Shown here one piece after another: positions 29,871 through 39,148 of a DNA stretch of 64,000 nt (positions are counted from its first letter, which is position 1; each line of letters opens with the position of its first letter). Origin of the DNA: Lentzea aerocolonigenes (lineage in GTDB: Bacteria; Actinomycetota; Actinomycetes; Mycobacteriales; Pseudonocardiaceae); contig NZ_BBOJ01000030.1 of assembly GCF_000974445.1 (NCBI RefSeq), positions 41,320 to 105,319 of the forward strand. Reading direction: 5' to 3'. The position numbers and the translations under genes are program-made. The notes beneath the pieces were generated by a model. It was not told the DNA's origin. It saw nothing but the letters and a program-made list of their open reading frames with translations, and ran no database searches.

Positions 29871-29901
29871 GGGGGAATTTCTCCTGTGATTGGACGGGGT
29901 G

Positions 29902-30978
29902 TCAGACGACCACGAGTTCCTTCGTGGTCAGGGTGAGGAGCTCCGGCCCGCTTTCGCGCACCACGAGGGTGTCCTCGATGCGGACCCCGCCCCGCCCCGA
30001 CAAGTACACGCCGGGCTCGACGGTGACCGCCATACCGGCCGAAAGTGTACCGTCACCCGCCTTCGACAACGCCGGAGCCTCGTGGATCTCCAGCCCGACC
30101 CCGTGGCCGAGGCCGTGCAGGAAGTCGTCGCCGTGCCCGGCTTTCTCGATCACCTCACGTGACGCGCGGTCGACGTCGCTCACGCTCACACCCGGCCGCA
30201 GCGCCGTGCGTCCGGCGGCCTGCGAGCGCGCGACCAGGTCGTACAGGTCGCGCTGCCAGTCGGCGGGCTTGCCGAGGACGAGCGTGCGGGTCATGTCCGA
30301 GTGGTAGCCGTCGACCAGCGCGCCGAAGTCGAGCTTGATGAAGTCGCCCACGTGCAGGACCGCGTCCGTCGGCGCGTGGTGCGGCACGGCCGAGTTCGCC
30401 CCGAACGCCACGATCGAGGAGAACGACGGCCCCTCCGCGCCGTGGTCGAGCATGCGGCTCTCCAGCTCGCGCGCGACCTCGCGTTCGGTCGTCCCTGCCC
30501 GCAGCCCGCCGTGCCCGATCAACGCCGCCAGCGCCCGGTCCGCCGCCGCGCACGCCATCCGCAGCGCCTCGATCTCGACCTCGTCCTTGACCAGCCGCAG
30601 CTTCTCGACCAGACCACCCGCCCGGTGCAGCTCGGCCTTCCCCGCGGCCTCGGTGAGGGCTTCGAGCCCGTCGACCGTGACGTGGTGGCTCTCGAACCCG
30701 AGCCTGCCCTCGGCCTTCTCCGCGAGCGCGAGGTCGCACGGCCGGTCGATGAGCCGCTCCAGGTCCGGCACCTGCTTGGCCGACTGGGTCAGATATCGGC
30801 CGTCCGTGCAGAAGACCGACGTGTCGTCACCGTTCGCGTCGATCAGCACGGCGGCGTTCGATCCGGTGAATCCGGTGAGGTACCGGACGTTCAGGAGGTT
30901 CGTGACGAGCAACGCGTCCAGGTTCGTGGCCTGGAGCTCTTGGCGCAGTGCGGTTCGGCGTGCGGCGTACGACGACAT
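29902..30978 (-). CDS. pepQ: Xaa-Pro aminopeptidase/dipeptidase (M24B)
   Basis: Cytosolic removal of residues before proline. The 358-aa protein has the creatinase-like N-terminal domain (LLVTNLLNVRYLTGFTGSNA) and a pita-bread catalytic domain with all five metal ligands: Asp in IKLDFGALVDGYHSD (and the second Asp in SDMTRT), His in HGLGHGVGLEIHE, Glu in VTVEPGVYLSG and Glu in RIEDTLVV. It precedes efp by 31 bp on the same strand. The symbol is by family; substrate range is not shown by sequence. Confidence 0.93.
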   Translation of the reverse strand: MSSYAARRTALRQELQATNLDALLVTNLLNVRYLTGFTGSNAAVLIDANGDDTSVFCTDGRYLTQSAKQVPDLERLIDRPCDLALAEKAEGRLGFESHHVTVDGLEALTEAAGKAELHRAGGLVEKLRLVKDEVEIEALRMACAAADRALAALIGHGGLRAGTTEREVARELESRMLDHGAEGPSFSSIVAFGANSAVPHHAPTDAVLHVGDFIKLDFGALVDGYHSDMTRTLVLGKPADWQRDLYDLVARSQAAGRTALRPGVSVSDVDRASREVIEKAGHGDDFLHGLGHGVGLEIHEAPALSKAGDGTLSAGMAVTVEPGVYLSGRGGVRIEDTLVVRESGPELLTLTTKELVVV

Positions 30979-31007
30979 GTCTCGCAGCGTACGGCCAGTC
31001 CTAAGCT

Positions 31008-31424
31008 GTGCGCATGCGTCCTTGGTTCGTCCGTGCGTTGTGGATGGGGCTCCTGCACGGGGCCGTGCAGACCGGCGTGGCCGCCGTGGCCGTGCGCAGC
31101 CCCGAGGCGACGTCGGTCGGCCCGATCGCGATCGGCCTGCTGATCGCCGCCGCGCTCATCTGGGGCGCGGTCGACACGCTGCGCGACCTGCCGTCGCGCG
31201 GCATGCAGTGGTTCATCGCCGCGCTGATCGCGGGCCCGTTCGCGGGTGCCCTGGGCGTGGTCGGGTCCGCGGTGCTGGTCGACCAGACCGGGCAGGAGGC
31301 GCTGTGGGTGGCGCTGACGGGCGGCGCGGCGTTCACCGCGTTGCTCGTGCTGGCTCCTGCCGGGCTGGGGATGCTCCTGGGTGGCTTCCTCGTGCCGAAG
31401 GACTCCGCTAGTCCCCACCCGTGA
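31008..31424 (+). CDS. Small four-helix membrane protein (B-4DMT-like)
   Basis: 138 aa (136 if ATG 31014 is used). Four hydrophobic segments are seen: ALWMGLLHGAVQTGVAAVAV, VGPIAIGLLIAAALIWGAV, WFIAALIAGPFAGALGVVG and FTALLVLAPAGLGMLLGGF. This resembles the B-4DMT family named in related actinomycetes; a transport function is not shown. A taagct hexamer at 31002-31007, directly before GTG 31008 and 6 nt before ATG 31014, leaves room for leaderless transcription. It is divergent from pepQ (29 bp) and overlaps the convergent lipoprotein gene by 17 bp. Confidence 0.75.
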   Translation: MRMRPWFVRALWMGLLHGAVQTGVAAVAVRSPEATSVGPIAIGLLIAAALIWGAVDTLRDLPSRGMQWFIAALIAGPFAGALGVVGSAVLVDQTGQEALWVALTGGAAFTALLVLAPAGLGMLLGGFLVPKDSASPHP

Positions 31425-32031
31425 TGGTGAGCTTGTAGTGCGCTGACGTGCTGAAACTGCCCGCTTCGCCCTCGATCAGCAGGTCGTGCTCGCCCGGCGT
31501 GAGCGGCGGGATCCACGCCCACAGCCCGCACGCCTGAGCCGCCTGCTTGCCCCCGCGCTCCCCGATCGCGTTGTCCCGTGCGACCTGGAAGGTGATCTCG
31601 ACCGGGTCGATCCTGCGCAGCTCCACCGGCTGCCCGTCCAGCGTGACCGTTCCCTTCACCCCGGTCATGAAGTCGCGGCAGTGCGCCGTGTTCGCGCTGT
31701 ACCGGTTGACCGCGGGCGCGGCGAGCGGACGACCGGCGGGCACCCGGCACGTCCGATCCACGGCGCCGCCGAACGTCCCGGCGAGGAACCACACGTCCTT
31801 CGGCTGGTCCTCGGCGCAGAACTTCCCGGTCTCGTCGGCGACCGGGTTGCGCTCCTCCGGGCTCGCGAGCGCCCACGTCCACCACCGCGCCTGGAGGTCC
31901 TGATCAGACAGTCTTTCGCCTGCGGCCAGGGTCGGCTCGGAGGTCTTGGTGGCGGTGCGGGGTTGCGGGATCGCGCACCCGGTCAGGAGCACCGCGAGGG
32001 CGGCGATGAGCAGTCTTGACACGCGCGGCAT
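31408..32031 (-). CDS. Lipoprotein of unknown function at the end of the aro operon
   Basis: The protein is 207 aa with a lipoprotein signal (MPRVSRLLIAALAVLLTGCA, lipobox LTGC). The mature part has a repeated short motif (LQARWWTWALASPEERNPVA, GKFCAEDQPKDVWFLAGTFG), four or more cysteines suited to disulfides and a beta-rich end (GEHDLLIEGEAGSF, SAHYKLTITGG). I do not recognise a characterised family. It lies 16 bp after the VOC gene on the same strand, so it is probably the last gene of the shikimate transcript. Confidence 0.8.
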   Translation of the reverse strand: MPRVSRLLIAALAVLLTGCAIPQPRTATKTSEPTLAAGERLSDQDLQARWWTWALASPEERNPVADETGKFCAEDQPKDVWFLAGTFGGAVDRTCRVPAGRPLAAPAVNRYSANTAHCRDFMTGVKGTVTLDGQPVELRRIDPVEITFQVARDNAIGERGGKQAAQACGLWAWIPPLTPGEHDLLIEGEAGSFSTSAHYKLTITGGD

Positions 32032-32047
32032 CGTCGCAGATCAGCGA

Positions 32048-32440
32048 TCACCGCGCCGCTGGATTCGCCACCAGTTCGATCTCGAAACCGTCCTCGTTCT
32101 CGAGGAACGCCGCGTAGTGGTCCTGGCCGCCCGCGAACGGGTGCCGGTCGGCGAACATGAGCCGCCAGCCGTGGTCCTGCGCTTCGCTCGTGAGGCGGTC
32201 GACGGCCTCGCGGGTGCCGGCGTGCAGGGCGAGGTGGTTGAGGCCGGATTTCATTCGATCGTGTGGTCCGGTGACCGCCGGGGACTGCTCGACGACGACG
32301 TAGGTCTCGCCGAGCTTCCAGCTGACGCCGGCGGGCCAGCGCTGGAACTCGGTCCAGCCGAGGGCGGGGAAGAGCCAGCCGAAGGTGGCTTCGGCACGGG
32401 CGAGGTCGGGCACCCACAGCTCGACGTGGTGAAGGGTCAC
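32048..32440 (-). CDS. VOC (glyoxalase/dioxygenase) superfamily protein
   Basis: A 130-aa single VOC domain made of two beta-alpha-beta-beta-beta modules: LHHVELWVPDLARAEATFGW and LNHLALHAGTREAVDRLTSE, ending DHYAAFLENEDGFEIELVAN. Metal ligands His (HHVELW and LNHLAL) and Glu (FEIELVA) are in place. The substrate is unknown. It follows aroQ by 10 bp and should be co-transcribed. Confidence 0.88.
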   Translation of the reverse strand: MTLHHVELWVPDLARAEATFGWLFPALGWTEFQRWPAGVSWKLGETYVVVEQSPAVTGPHDRMKSGLNHLALHAGTREAVDRLTSEAQDHGWRLMFADRHPFAGGQDHYAAFLENEDGFEIELVANPAAR

Positions 32441-32450
32441 TTCGCCTGGG

Positions 32451-32879
32451 TCACTTCTTGAGCGCCAGCCAGCGCAGCGCCAGCAGGTAGCCCTCCACGC
32501 CCAGCCCCGCGATCACGCCGTTCGCGACCGCTGAGATGACGCTGTGGTGCCGGAACTCCTCGCGCTGGTGGATGTTCGAGATGTGCACCTCGACCAGCGG
32601 CGCGGTCAGCTGGGAGCACGCGTCGCGCAACGCGATCGAGTAGTGCGTCCAGGCGGCACCGTTCAGCACCACCGGGATCGACGCGTCGGCGGCCTCGTGC
32701 AGCCACCCGACCATCTCGCCCTCGTGGTTGGTCTGGCGGACCTCGACCTCGAAGCCGAGCTCCTTGCCCTCGGCGACGCACATCTCGGCGAGGTCGGCGT
32801 GGGTGGTGCTGCCGTAGATGAGCGGCTCGCGGGTGCCCAGGCGGTTCAGGTTCGGGCCGTTGAGGACGAGGACCTTCAC
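32451..32879 (-). CDS. aroQ: Type II 3-dehydroquinate dehydratase
   Basis: Third step of the shikimate pathway. GTG 32879 overlaps the aroB stop (GTGA) and gives a 142-aa protein, the usual size. Motifs: VLVLNGPNLNRLGTREP, the lid GSTTHADL, VRQTNHEGEMVGWLHEA (with the catalytic Tyr position upstream at IYGST), VVLNGAAWTHYSIALRDA, and VEVHISNIHQREEFRHHS with the catalytic His. Confidence 0.96.
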   Translation of the reverse strand: MKVLVLNGPNLNRLGTREPLIYGSTTHADLAEMCVAEGKELGFEVEVRQTNHEGEMVGWLHEAADASIPVVLNGAAWTHYSIALRDACSQLTAPLVEVHISNIHQREEFRHHSVISAVANGVIAGLGVEGYLLALRWLALKK

Positions 32880-33991
32880 AGCAGCACCTTCCCGGAACCG
32901 GAACCCGGCGTCGGCTCGGCGGCCACCGCGGAGTACGCGGCGGCGATCAGGGCCGGGTCCGGGCCTTCGAGGCGGCCCGGCTTGGCGAGGCCGTCGAGGA
33001 CCACGAAGCGGAGCACGCCCGCCTTGTTCTTCTTGTCGACCTTCATGCCCTCCATCAGCTGCGGCAGGGCGTCCGGGTCGTAGGACGTCGGCAGGCCGAG
33101 GAGCTCCAGCACGCGGCGGTGGCGGTCGGCGGTCTCGTCGTCCAGGCGGCCGGCGAGGCGGGCCAGTTCGGCGGCGAAGACCAGGCCCACGCTGATCGCG
33201 GCGCCGTGGCGCCAGCGGTAGCGCTCGCGGCGTTCGATGGCGTGGCCGAGGGTGTGGCCGTAGTTCAGGATCTCGCGCAGGGACGACTCGCGCAGGTCGT
33301 TCGTGACGACGTCGGCCTTGATCTGGATCTTGCGGCGGACCAGCTCTGCGAGCACGGAACCGGTCGGGTCCAGCGCGGCCTGGGGGTCGGCCTCGATCAG
33401 GTCGAGGATGACCGGGTCGGCGATGAAGCCGCCCTTCACGATCTCGGCCATGCCGGCGACGAGCTCGTTGCGCGGCAACGTTTCCAGGGTGGCCAGGTCG
33501 ACGAAGATGGCGTCCGGCTCGTAGAACGTGCCGACGAGGTTCTTGCCCGCGTCGGTGTTGATGCCGGTCTTGCCGCCGACCGCCGCGTCGACCATGCCGA
33601 GCAGCGTCGTCGGGATGTTGACCAGGCGCACGCCGCGCATCCACGTGGACGCGACGAAGCCCGCCAGGTCCGTCACGGCGCCGCCGCCGAGGCCCACGAC
33701 GACGTCGGCGCGCGACAGGCCGATCTTGCCCAGCACGTCCCAGCAGAAGCCGGCCACGGCCAGGTCCTTGCCGTCCTCGGCGTCGGGGACCTCGACGCGG
33801 TGGGCGTCGGCGCCCACGGCCTTGAGCTCGTCGACCAGCACCTCGGCGGTCGCGGCGAGCGTCGGCTGGTGCACGATCGCGATCTTCGCGGTCCCGCGCA
33901 GGAACTCGACGATGTCGCCGAGCAGGCCGCGCCCGATCACCACGTCGTAGGGCTTCTCCGCGGCGACCCGGATGCGGACGGGCTCGGTCAT
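32876..33991 (-). CDS. aroB: 3-dehydroquinate synthase
   Basis: Second step of the shikimate pathway, NAD- and metal-dependent. 371 aa. The NAD loop VVGLGGGAVTDLAGFVAS, NIPTTLLGMVDAAVGGKTGI, AGMAEIVKGGFI and the metal-binding LNYGHTLGHAIERRE are intact. ATG 33991 overlaps the aroK stop by 4 bp. Fourth of the aroC-K-B-Q set in its usual order after the prepilin peptidase. Confidence 0.98.
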   Translation of the reverse strand: MTEPVRIRVAAEKPYDVVIGRGLLGDIVEFLRGTAKIAIVHQPTLAATAEVLVDELKAVGADAHRVEVPDAEDGKDLAVAGFCWDVLGKIGLSRADVVVGLGGGAVTDLAGFVASTWMRGVRLVNIPTTLLGMVDAAVGGKTGINTDAGKNLVGTFYEPDAIFVDLATLETLPRNELVAGMAEIVKGGFIADPVILDLIEADPQAALDPTGSVLAELVRRKIQIKADVVTNDLRESSLREILNYGHTLGHAIERRERYRWRHGAAISVGLVFAAELARLAGRLDDETADRHRRVLELLGLPTSYDPDALPQLMEGMKVDKKNKAGVLRFVVLDGLAKPGRLEGPDPALIAAAYSAVAAEPTPGSGSGKVLL

Positions 33992-34490
33992 TCTTGCGCT
34001 CCCTTGATCACCGCGTCGGTCACCTGCTCCGGGTCCAACGAGTCGGTCAGCACCTCGATCGTCGCGACCTCGCGGTACAACGGCAGGCGCGCGTCGAGCA
34101 GCGCCTTGAACGTCGCGCGCGGGTTCACGCCGGACAGCAGCGGACGCGCCGACGACAGGCCGGTGCGGCGCACGCCCTCGGCCATGCCCACGTTCAGGAA
34201 CACGACCGTGTGCGCCTTCAGCCGCTCACGCGTCGTGGCGGACAGCACCGCTCCCCCGCCCAGCGCGAGCACACCGTCGTGCTCGTCCAGTGCGCGAGCG
34301 ACCGCTTCCTCTTCGAGGGCGCGGAAAACCGGTTCGCCGTCGTCGGTGAAGATGTCCGAGATCGGCTTGCCCGCCGTCTCGACGATGTCCGCGTCGACGT
34401 CGCGGAAGGCGAGGTTCAGTCGCTTGGCCAGCAGCTCGCTGACCGTGGTCTTGCCCGCGCCGGGCGGGCCGACCACCACGTAGCGAGGGC

Positions 34491-34494
<4 letters not shown>
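33988..34494 (-). CDS. aroK: Shikimate kinase
   Basis: Phosphorylates shikimate. GTG 34494 overlaps the aroC stop and is preceded by gggagggcat; the longer open frame upstream lies inside aroC. The 168-aa protein shows P-loop VVVGPPGAGKTTVSELLA, the shikimate Asp in FRDVDADIVE, the VLALGGGAVLS glycine triplet and the LID arginine in RTGLSSARPLL. Confidence 0.97.
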
Positions 34495-35696
<1,202 letters not shown>

Positions 35697-35703
35697 AATC
35701 CTT

Positions 35704-36180
35704 TCACAGCGTCGTCAACGCCCAGGTGGCGGCCAGCAACCCCGGCCCGTGCGGCACGGCGCGCGCCCGCCGGACGGCCGCCAGCAGCACCGTGAGGGCG
35801 CTGGACAGGATCGCCGCAGGTAAGAGCGACGACAGCGCGAGCGGCGCGCCGAGCCCGAAGGCGAGTTTCACGTCGCCGCCGCCCATCCACGCGGGCCGCA
35901 GGCGCCGGACGGCGAGATGAGAACCACCGAAGATCACCGCGGAGAGCGCCGCCGCTCCCAGCCTGTGGAACTCCAGGAGCAGCAGCAGGGCGCCCAGCGG
36001 GAGGGTCAGCGCGTCCGGCAACCGGTGGTGCCGCAGATCGATCATCGCGAGCACGACGCCGGAGCACGCCAGCACGTACGAGGAGGGCGGTGCGTCCAGG
36101 ACGTCCGCGACCGTCCACGACGCCCCCAGGACGAACGCGAGCAGGACCGTGGTCATGAGCACCACGGTCCTGCCCGGCAC
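35704..36180 (-). CDS. Small A24 prepilin peptidase-like membrane protease
   Basis: 158 aa with about five membrane segments. The two catalytic aspartates of the family are present: AMIDLRHHRLPDALTLPLGA and the GxGD motif in AWMGGGDVKLAFGLGAPL. The N-terminal methylase domain of full prepilin peptidases is absent, as in archaeal and Flp/Tad-type enzymes. No pilin or tad genes lie in the window, so the substrate is elsewhere. It lies directly before aroC, a common actinobacterial arrangement. ATG 36180 or the Met at codon 9 could start it. Confidence 0.88.
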   Translation of the reverse strand: MPGRTVVLMTTVLLAFVLGASWTVADVLDAPPSSYVLACSGVVLAMIDLRHHRLPDALTLPLGALLLLLEFHRLGAAALSAVIFGGSHLAVRRLRPAWMGGGDVKLAFGLGAPLALSSLLPAAILSSALTVLLAAVRRARAVPHGPGLLAATWALTTL

Positions 36181-36196
36181 GGCTCGGGACCAAATC

Positions 36197-36233
36197 CCGC
36201 CCTGTCGTGAACGGTCCGTTCACGACAGGGCGG
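36197..36233 (-). terminator. Perfect 18-bp-arm palindrome between the EIIA gene and the prepilin peptidase
   Basis: A 37-base inverted repeat centred on 36215 (arms ccgccctgtcgtgaacgg / ccgttcacgacagggcgg). On the minus strand it is followed by GATTTGG. It should end the EIIB-EIIA transcript. Confidence 0.7.
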
Positions 36234-36235
36234 AG

Positions 36236-36288
36236 TGCACGCGGGGAGCTTTCGTTCGCTCTGACCGCACGGAAGGGCCCCGCGTGCA
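36236..36288 (-). terminator. Second hairpin directly after the EIIA gene
   Basis: tgcacgcgggg (36236-36246) pairs perfectly with ccccgcgtgca (36278-36288) around a 31-nt loop, 11 bp after the EIIA stop. With the neighbouring palindrome it forms a double barrier. Confidence 0.6.
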
Positions 36289-36299
36289 GTCAGGAAACG

Positions 36300-36755
36300 T
36301 CAGCGAGACCAGTCGAACAGGGCGTCGTTCGCGGCCACGTCCACGTCCACCGCGAGGTCGCCGAGCACGTCGGCGGACGCGTCCAGCGCGATCACCGGGC
36401 AGATCGGCGCGAACCCCGCCGCTTCGACCTCGGCCGGGTCCCAGGTCACGATGCGCTGACCCGCCCGCACCTCCTCGCCCTTCACGACGTGCAGCTCGAA
36501 GCCCTCGCCCTTGCGCTTCACGGTGTCGATGCCGAGGTGCACCAGCACCGCGGCGCCGTCACCGGTGGCGATCACGAACGCGTGCGGGTGCAGCGTCACG
36601 ACGGTGCCGTCCAGCGGCGAGACGACGTCGGCCTTCACCCGTGCGGGCTCGACGGCGACGCCGGGGCCGACCATCGCCTGCGAGAAGACCGGGTCCGGCA
36701 CGGCGGAGAGCGCGACCACCCGGCCGGCCACGGGGCTGCCGACGCGCAGGCTCAC
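36300..36755 (-). CDS. crr: PTS glucose/GlcNAc-type EIIA domain protein
   Basis: Carries phosphate from HPr to EIIB in sugar uptake. 151 aa. It shows VGSPVAGRVVALSAVPDPVF, MVGPGVAVEPARV, VVSPLDGTVVTLHPHAFVIA and the phosphorylated His in AAVLVHLGIDTVKRKGEGFE. GTG 36755 overlaps the EIIB stop by 4 bp, so EIIB and EIIA are coupled. Two hairpins follow. The gene name follows the usual actinobacterial use for this stand-alone EIIA. Confidence 0.95.
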   Translation of the reverse strand: MSLRVGSPVAGRVVALSAVPDPVFSQAMVGPGVAVEPARVKADVVSPLDGTVVTLHPHAFVIATGDGAAVLVHLGIDTVKRKGEGFELHVVKGEEVRAGQRIVTWDPAEVEAAGFAPICPVIALDASADVLGDLAVDVDVAANDALFDWSR

Positions 36756-36988
36756 AGGAGGTCCTCGATGTCCTGGGCGATGGTGTCCGCCTCGGGGCCG
36801 ACGATGACCTGGACGACGCTGCCCGCACGCACGACACCCATGGCTCCGGCGGCCTTCAGGGCCGGCTCGTCGACCAGCGAACCGTCGTTGAGCTCGCAGC
36901 GCAGGCGCGTGATGCACCCCTCGATCTCGATGATGTTGTCCGCGCCACCAAGCGCGGCGAGGATCTTCTCCGGCCTCTCGTCAGCCAC
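36752..36988 (-). CDS. PTS glucose/GlcNAc-type EIIB domain protein
   Basis: A 78-aa stand-alone EIIB that passes phosphate to the incoming sugar on EIIC. The phosphorylated Cys lies in IIEIEGCITRLRCELNDGS. LKAAGAMGVVRAGSVVQVIV and GPEADTIAQDIEDLL complete the fold. GTG 36988 is selected (cgagaggtacggac upstream); the frame stays open further up across the control region. It is divergent from the GntR regulator, with a DasR-type operator between. Confidence 0.95.
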   Translation of the reverse strand: MADERPEKILAALGGADNIIEIEGCITRLRCELNDGSLVDEPALKAAGAMGVVRAGSVVQVIVGPEADTIAQDIEDLL

Positions 36989-37056
36989 GTCCGTACCTCT
37001 CGTTCCCGTAACAGCGGTTGACACCCGCTTGGTGTGCGGAGCATTCTCCCGCACCA

Positions 37057-37072
37057 ACTGGTCTAGACCGGA
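37057..37072. promoter_or_regulatory. dre-like operator (DasR/NagR-type site)
   Basis: actggtctagaccgga matches 14 of 16 positions of the published Streptomyces dre consensus, with a perfect ggtctagacc core. It lies 28 bp before the regulator start and 68 bp before EIIB, so one site could control both arms. Confidence 0.8.
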
Positions 37073-37099
37073 AAGTACCACTAGCGAGGAGGTGAGCGA

Positions 37100-37855
37100 A
37101 TGCACGAGATCGTGGACGGGCCCAAGCCCAAGCACGCGCAGCTGCGCGAGATCCTGCGCCGTCTCGCCGAACAGGACCTCGCACCCGGCTCACCGATCCC
37201 CTCCGAGCGAGACCTGGCGGAGCGGTACGGGGTCTCCCGCATCACCGTGCGGGCCGCGGTCGGCCAGCTGGTCGCCGAGGGCCTGCTCACGCGGGCCAAG
37301 GGGCGCGGGACGTTCACCGCCAAGCGCCGCTACGACCTGCAGCTCTACCTCGACTCGTTCACCTCGGTCATGCAGACGCGTGGGCTAGAGCCCAGCACCG
37401 AGGTGATCAGCTGCGGCCAGGCGGCACCCGGTTCGAAGGCCTCGCTCGGACTCGAGGACGACGAGTACGCGTACCGCGTCGTGCGGCTGCGCAAGGCCGA
37501 CGGGGCACCGCTGGCGCTCGAAGCCGGCTGGTACAGCCCGCACGTGCTCCCCGAGCTCGACAGGTGCGATCTGACCGGATCGATCTACGAGATCATCGCC
37601 ACCCGTTACGGGGTGCAGCTCGACCACGCGCGGCAGACCGTGTGGGCCGAGACCGCCGACGCGGAGACCGCGAAGGCGCTGGGCGTCCGCAAGGGCAGCC
37701 CGTTGCTCGTGTTCCGCAGAGTGGCCAGCTCTCAAGGGCGGCCGTGCGAAGACGTGACTTCCTGGTACCGGGGCGATCTCTACCAGGTGACCATGCAACT
37801 GGACCGGACCGTCCCGGGGACCGGACCGAACTCCGCCAAGGGAGGTACCCGATGA
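37100..37855 (+). CDS. GntR/HutC-family regulator of the PTS locus (DasR/NagR-like)
   Basis: 251 aa. A winged helix-turn-helix at residues 10-75 (KHAQLREILRRLAEQDLAPG, IPSERDLAERYGVSRITVRA, AVGQLVAEGLLTRAKGRGTF) is followed by a UTRA effector domain (YLDSFTSVMQTRGLEPSTEV, YRVVRLRKADGAPLALEAGW, VFRRVASSQGRPCEDVTSWY). Such proteins are released from dre sites by glucosamine-6-phosphate or related sugar phosphates. ATG 37100 follows gcgaggaggtgagcga. Its stop overlaps the EIIC start, so regulator and transporter are made together, and the dre site in its own promoter implies autoregulation. Confidence 0.92.
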   Translation: MHEIVDGPKPKHAQLREILRRLAEQDLAPGSPIPSERDLAERYGVSRITVRAAVGQLVAEGLLTRAKGRGTFTAKRRYDLQLYLDSFTSVMQTRGLEPSTEVISCGQAAPGSKASLGLEDDEYAYRVVRLRKADGAPLALEAGWYSPHVLPELDRCDLTGSIYEIIATRYGVQLDHARQTVWAETADAETAKALGVRKGSPLLVFRRVASSQGRPCEDVTSWYRGDLYQVTMQLDRTVPGTGPNSAKGGTR

Positions 37856-39132
37856 GCACCAACGCCGCACAGACAGGCGGTCGTGAGATCAAGGGCCTCG
37901 CCACGTTGCAGCGCTTCGGTCGCAGCCTCATGCTGCCGATCGCCGTGCTGCCCGCGGCAGGTCTCCTGCTCCGCTTCGGTCAAGACGACTTGCTGGGCAA
38001 GGACGGTCTGGGCTGGAACAAAGTCGCCGCGGTGATCGGTGCCGCAGGCGACGCGCTGTTCAGCAACCTCGCCCTGCTGTTCGCGGTCGGCATCGCCGTC
38101 GGGTTCGCCCGGCGTGGTGACGGTTCCACCGCCCTCGCCGGCGTCGTCGGCTACACCGTCCTGACGAGCGTCTTCAAGGCCATGTCGCCGTTCGTCCTCG
38201 ACCAGCCGACGGACCCCGCGGCGAAGCCCGCGCTGATCAACTACGGCGTGCTCGGCGGTATCGTCGTCGGTATCACCACGGCCCTGCTGTGGCAGCGCTA
38301 CCACCGCATCAAGCTGCCTCCGTACCTGGCCTTCTTCGGCGGCCGCCGGTTCGTGCCGATCATCGTCGCCGGCGTCATGGTGATCTTCGGCGTCCTGCTC
38401 GGCCTCGTGTACCCGTTGTTCAACGCGGGCCTCACCGCGGTCGGCGAGTGGGTCACCGGCAGCACGATCATCGGCGCGTTCATCTACGGCACGGTCAACC
38501 GCCTGCTGATCCCGCTCGGCCTGCACCACATCGTCAACAACGTCGTGTGGTTCCAGTTCGGCACCTACAACGACAAGACCGGTGACATCCCGCGCTTCCT
38601 CGCGGGTGACCCGTCGGCCGGTACGTTCCAGACCGGCTTCTTCCCCATCCTGATGTTCGCTCTGCCGGCCGCCGCCCTCGCGATCGTGCACACCGCACGG
38701 CCGAACCAGCGCAAGATCATCGCCGGCATCATGGGCTCCGCCGCCCTCACCGCGTTCATCACCGGTGTGACGGAGCCGCTCGAGTTCGCGTTCATGTTCG
38801 TCGCGTGGCCGCTGTACGTCATCCACGCGCTGCTGACCGGTACCTCGCTGGCGATCTCGAACGCACTGGGCGCCCACGACGGGTTCTCGTTCTCGGCCGG
38901 TGCGATCGACTTCATCCTGAACTGGAACATCGCGACCAAGCCGTGGCTGCTGATCATCCTCGGTGTGATCTACGGTGCGATCTACTACTTCCTGTTCCGC
39001 TTCGTCATCACCAAGTGGAACCTGAAGACGCCGGGTCGCGAGGACGACGAGTCGCCGGAGGCCGACGAGAGCGTGGTCGGCGCGAGCGGTGACACGGCGG
39101 TGCGCGAGAAGCCCGCCAAGAACGAGAAGTAG
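37852..39132 (+). CDS. PTS EIIC sugar permease (GlcNAc/glucose family)
   Basis: 426-aa membrane channel of the glucose/N-acetylglucosamine PTS superfamily with about ten helices. It shows LQRFGRSLMLPIAVLPAAGL, LALLFAVGIAVGFARRGDG, NRLLIPLGLHHIVNNVVWFQ and the sugar-site motif ITGVTEPLEFAFMFVAWPLY. A charged cytosolic tail of about 40 residues ends it (REDDESPEADESVV). EIIB and EIIA are encoded separately on the other arm. ATG 37852 has ggaggtacccg. GlcNAc is the more likely substrate because of the dre/DasR context; glucose is not excluded. Confidence 0.93.
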   Translation: MSTNAAQTGGREIKGLATLQRFGRSLMLPIAVLPAAGLLLRFGQDDLLGKDGLGWNKVAAVIGAAGDALFSNLALLFAVGIAVGFARRGDGSTALAGVVGYTVLTSVFKAMSPFVLDQPTDPAAKPALINYGVLGGIVVGITTALLWQRYHRIKLPPYLAFFGGRRFVPIIVAGVMVIFGVLLGLVYPLFNAGLTAVGEWVTGSTIIGAFIYGTVNRLLIPLGLHHIVNNVVWFQFGTYNDKTGDIPRFLAGDPSAGTFQTGFFPILMFALPAAALAIVHTARPNQRKIIAGIMGSAALTAFITGVTEPLEFAFMFVAWPLYVIHALLTGTSLAISNALGAHDGFSFSAGAIDFILNWNIATKPWLLIILGVIYGAIYYFLFRFVITKWNLKTPGREDDESPEADESVVGASGDTAVREKPAKNEK

Positions 39133-39148
39133 CCCAGCACAACCAGCT

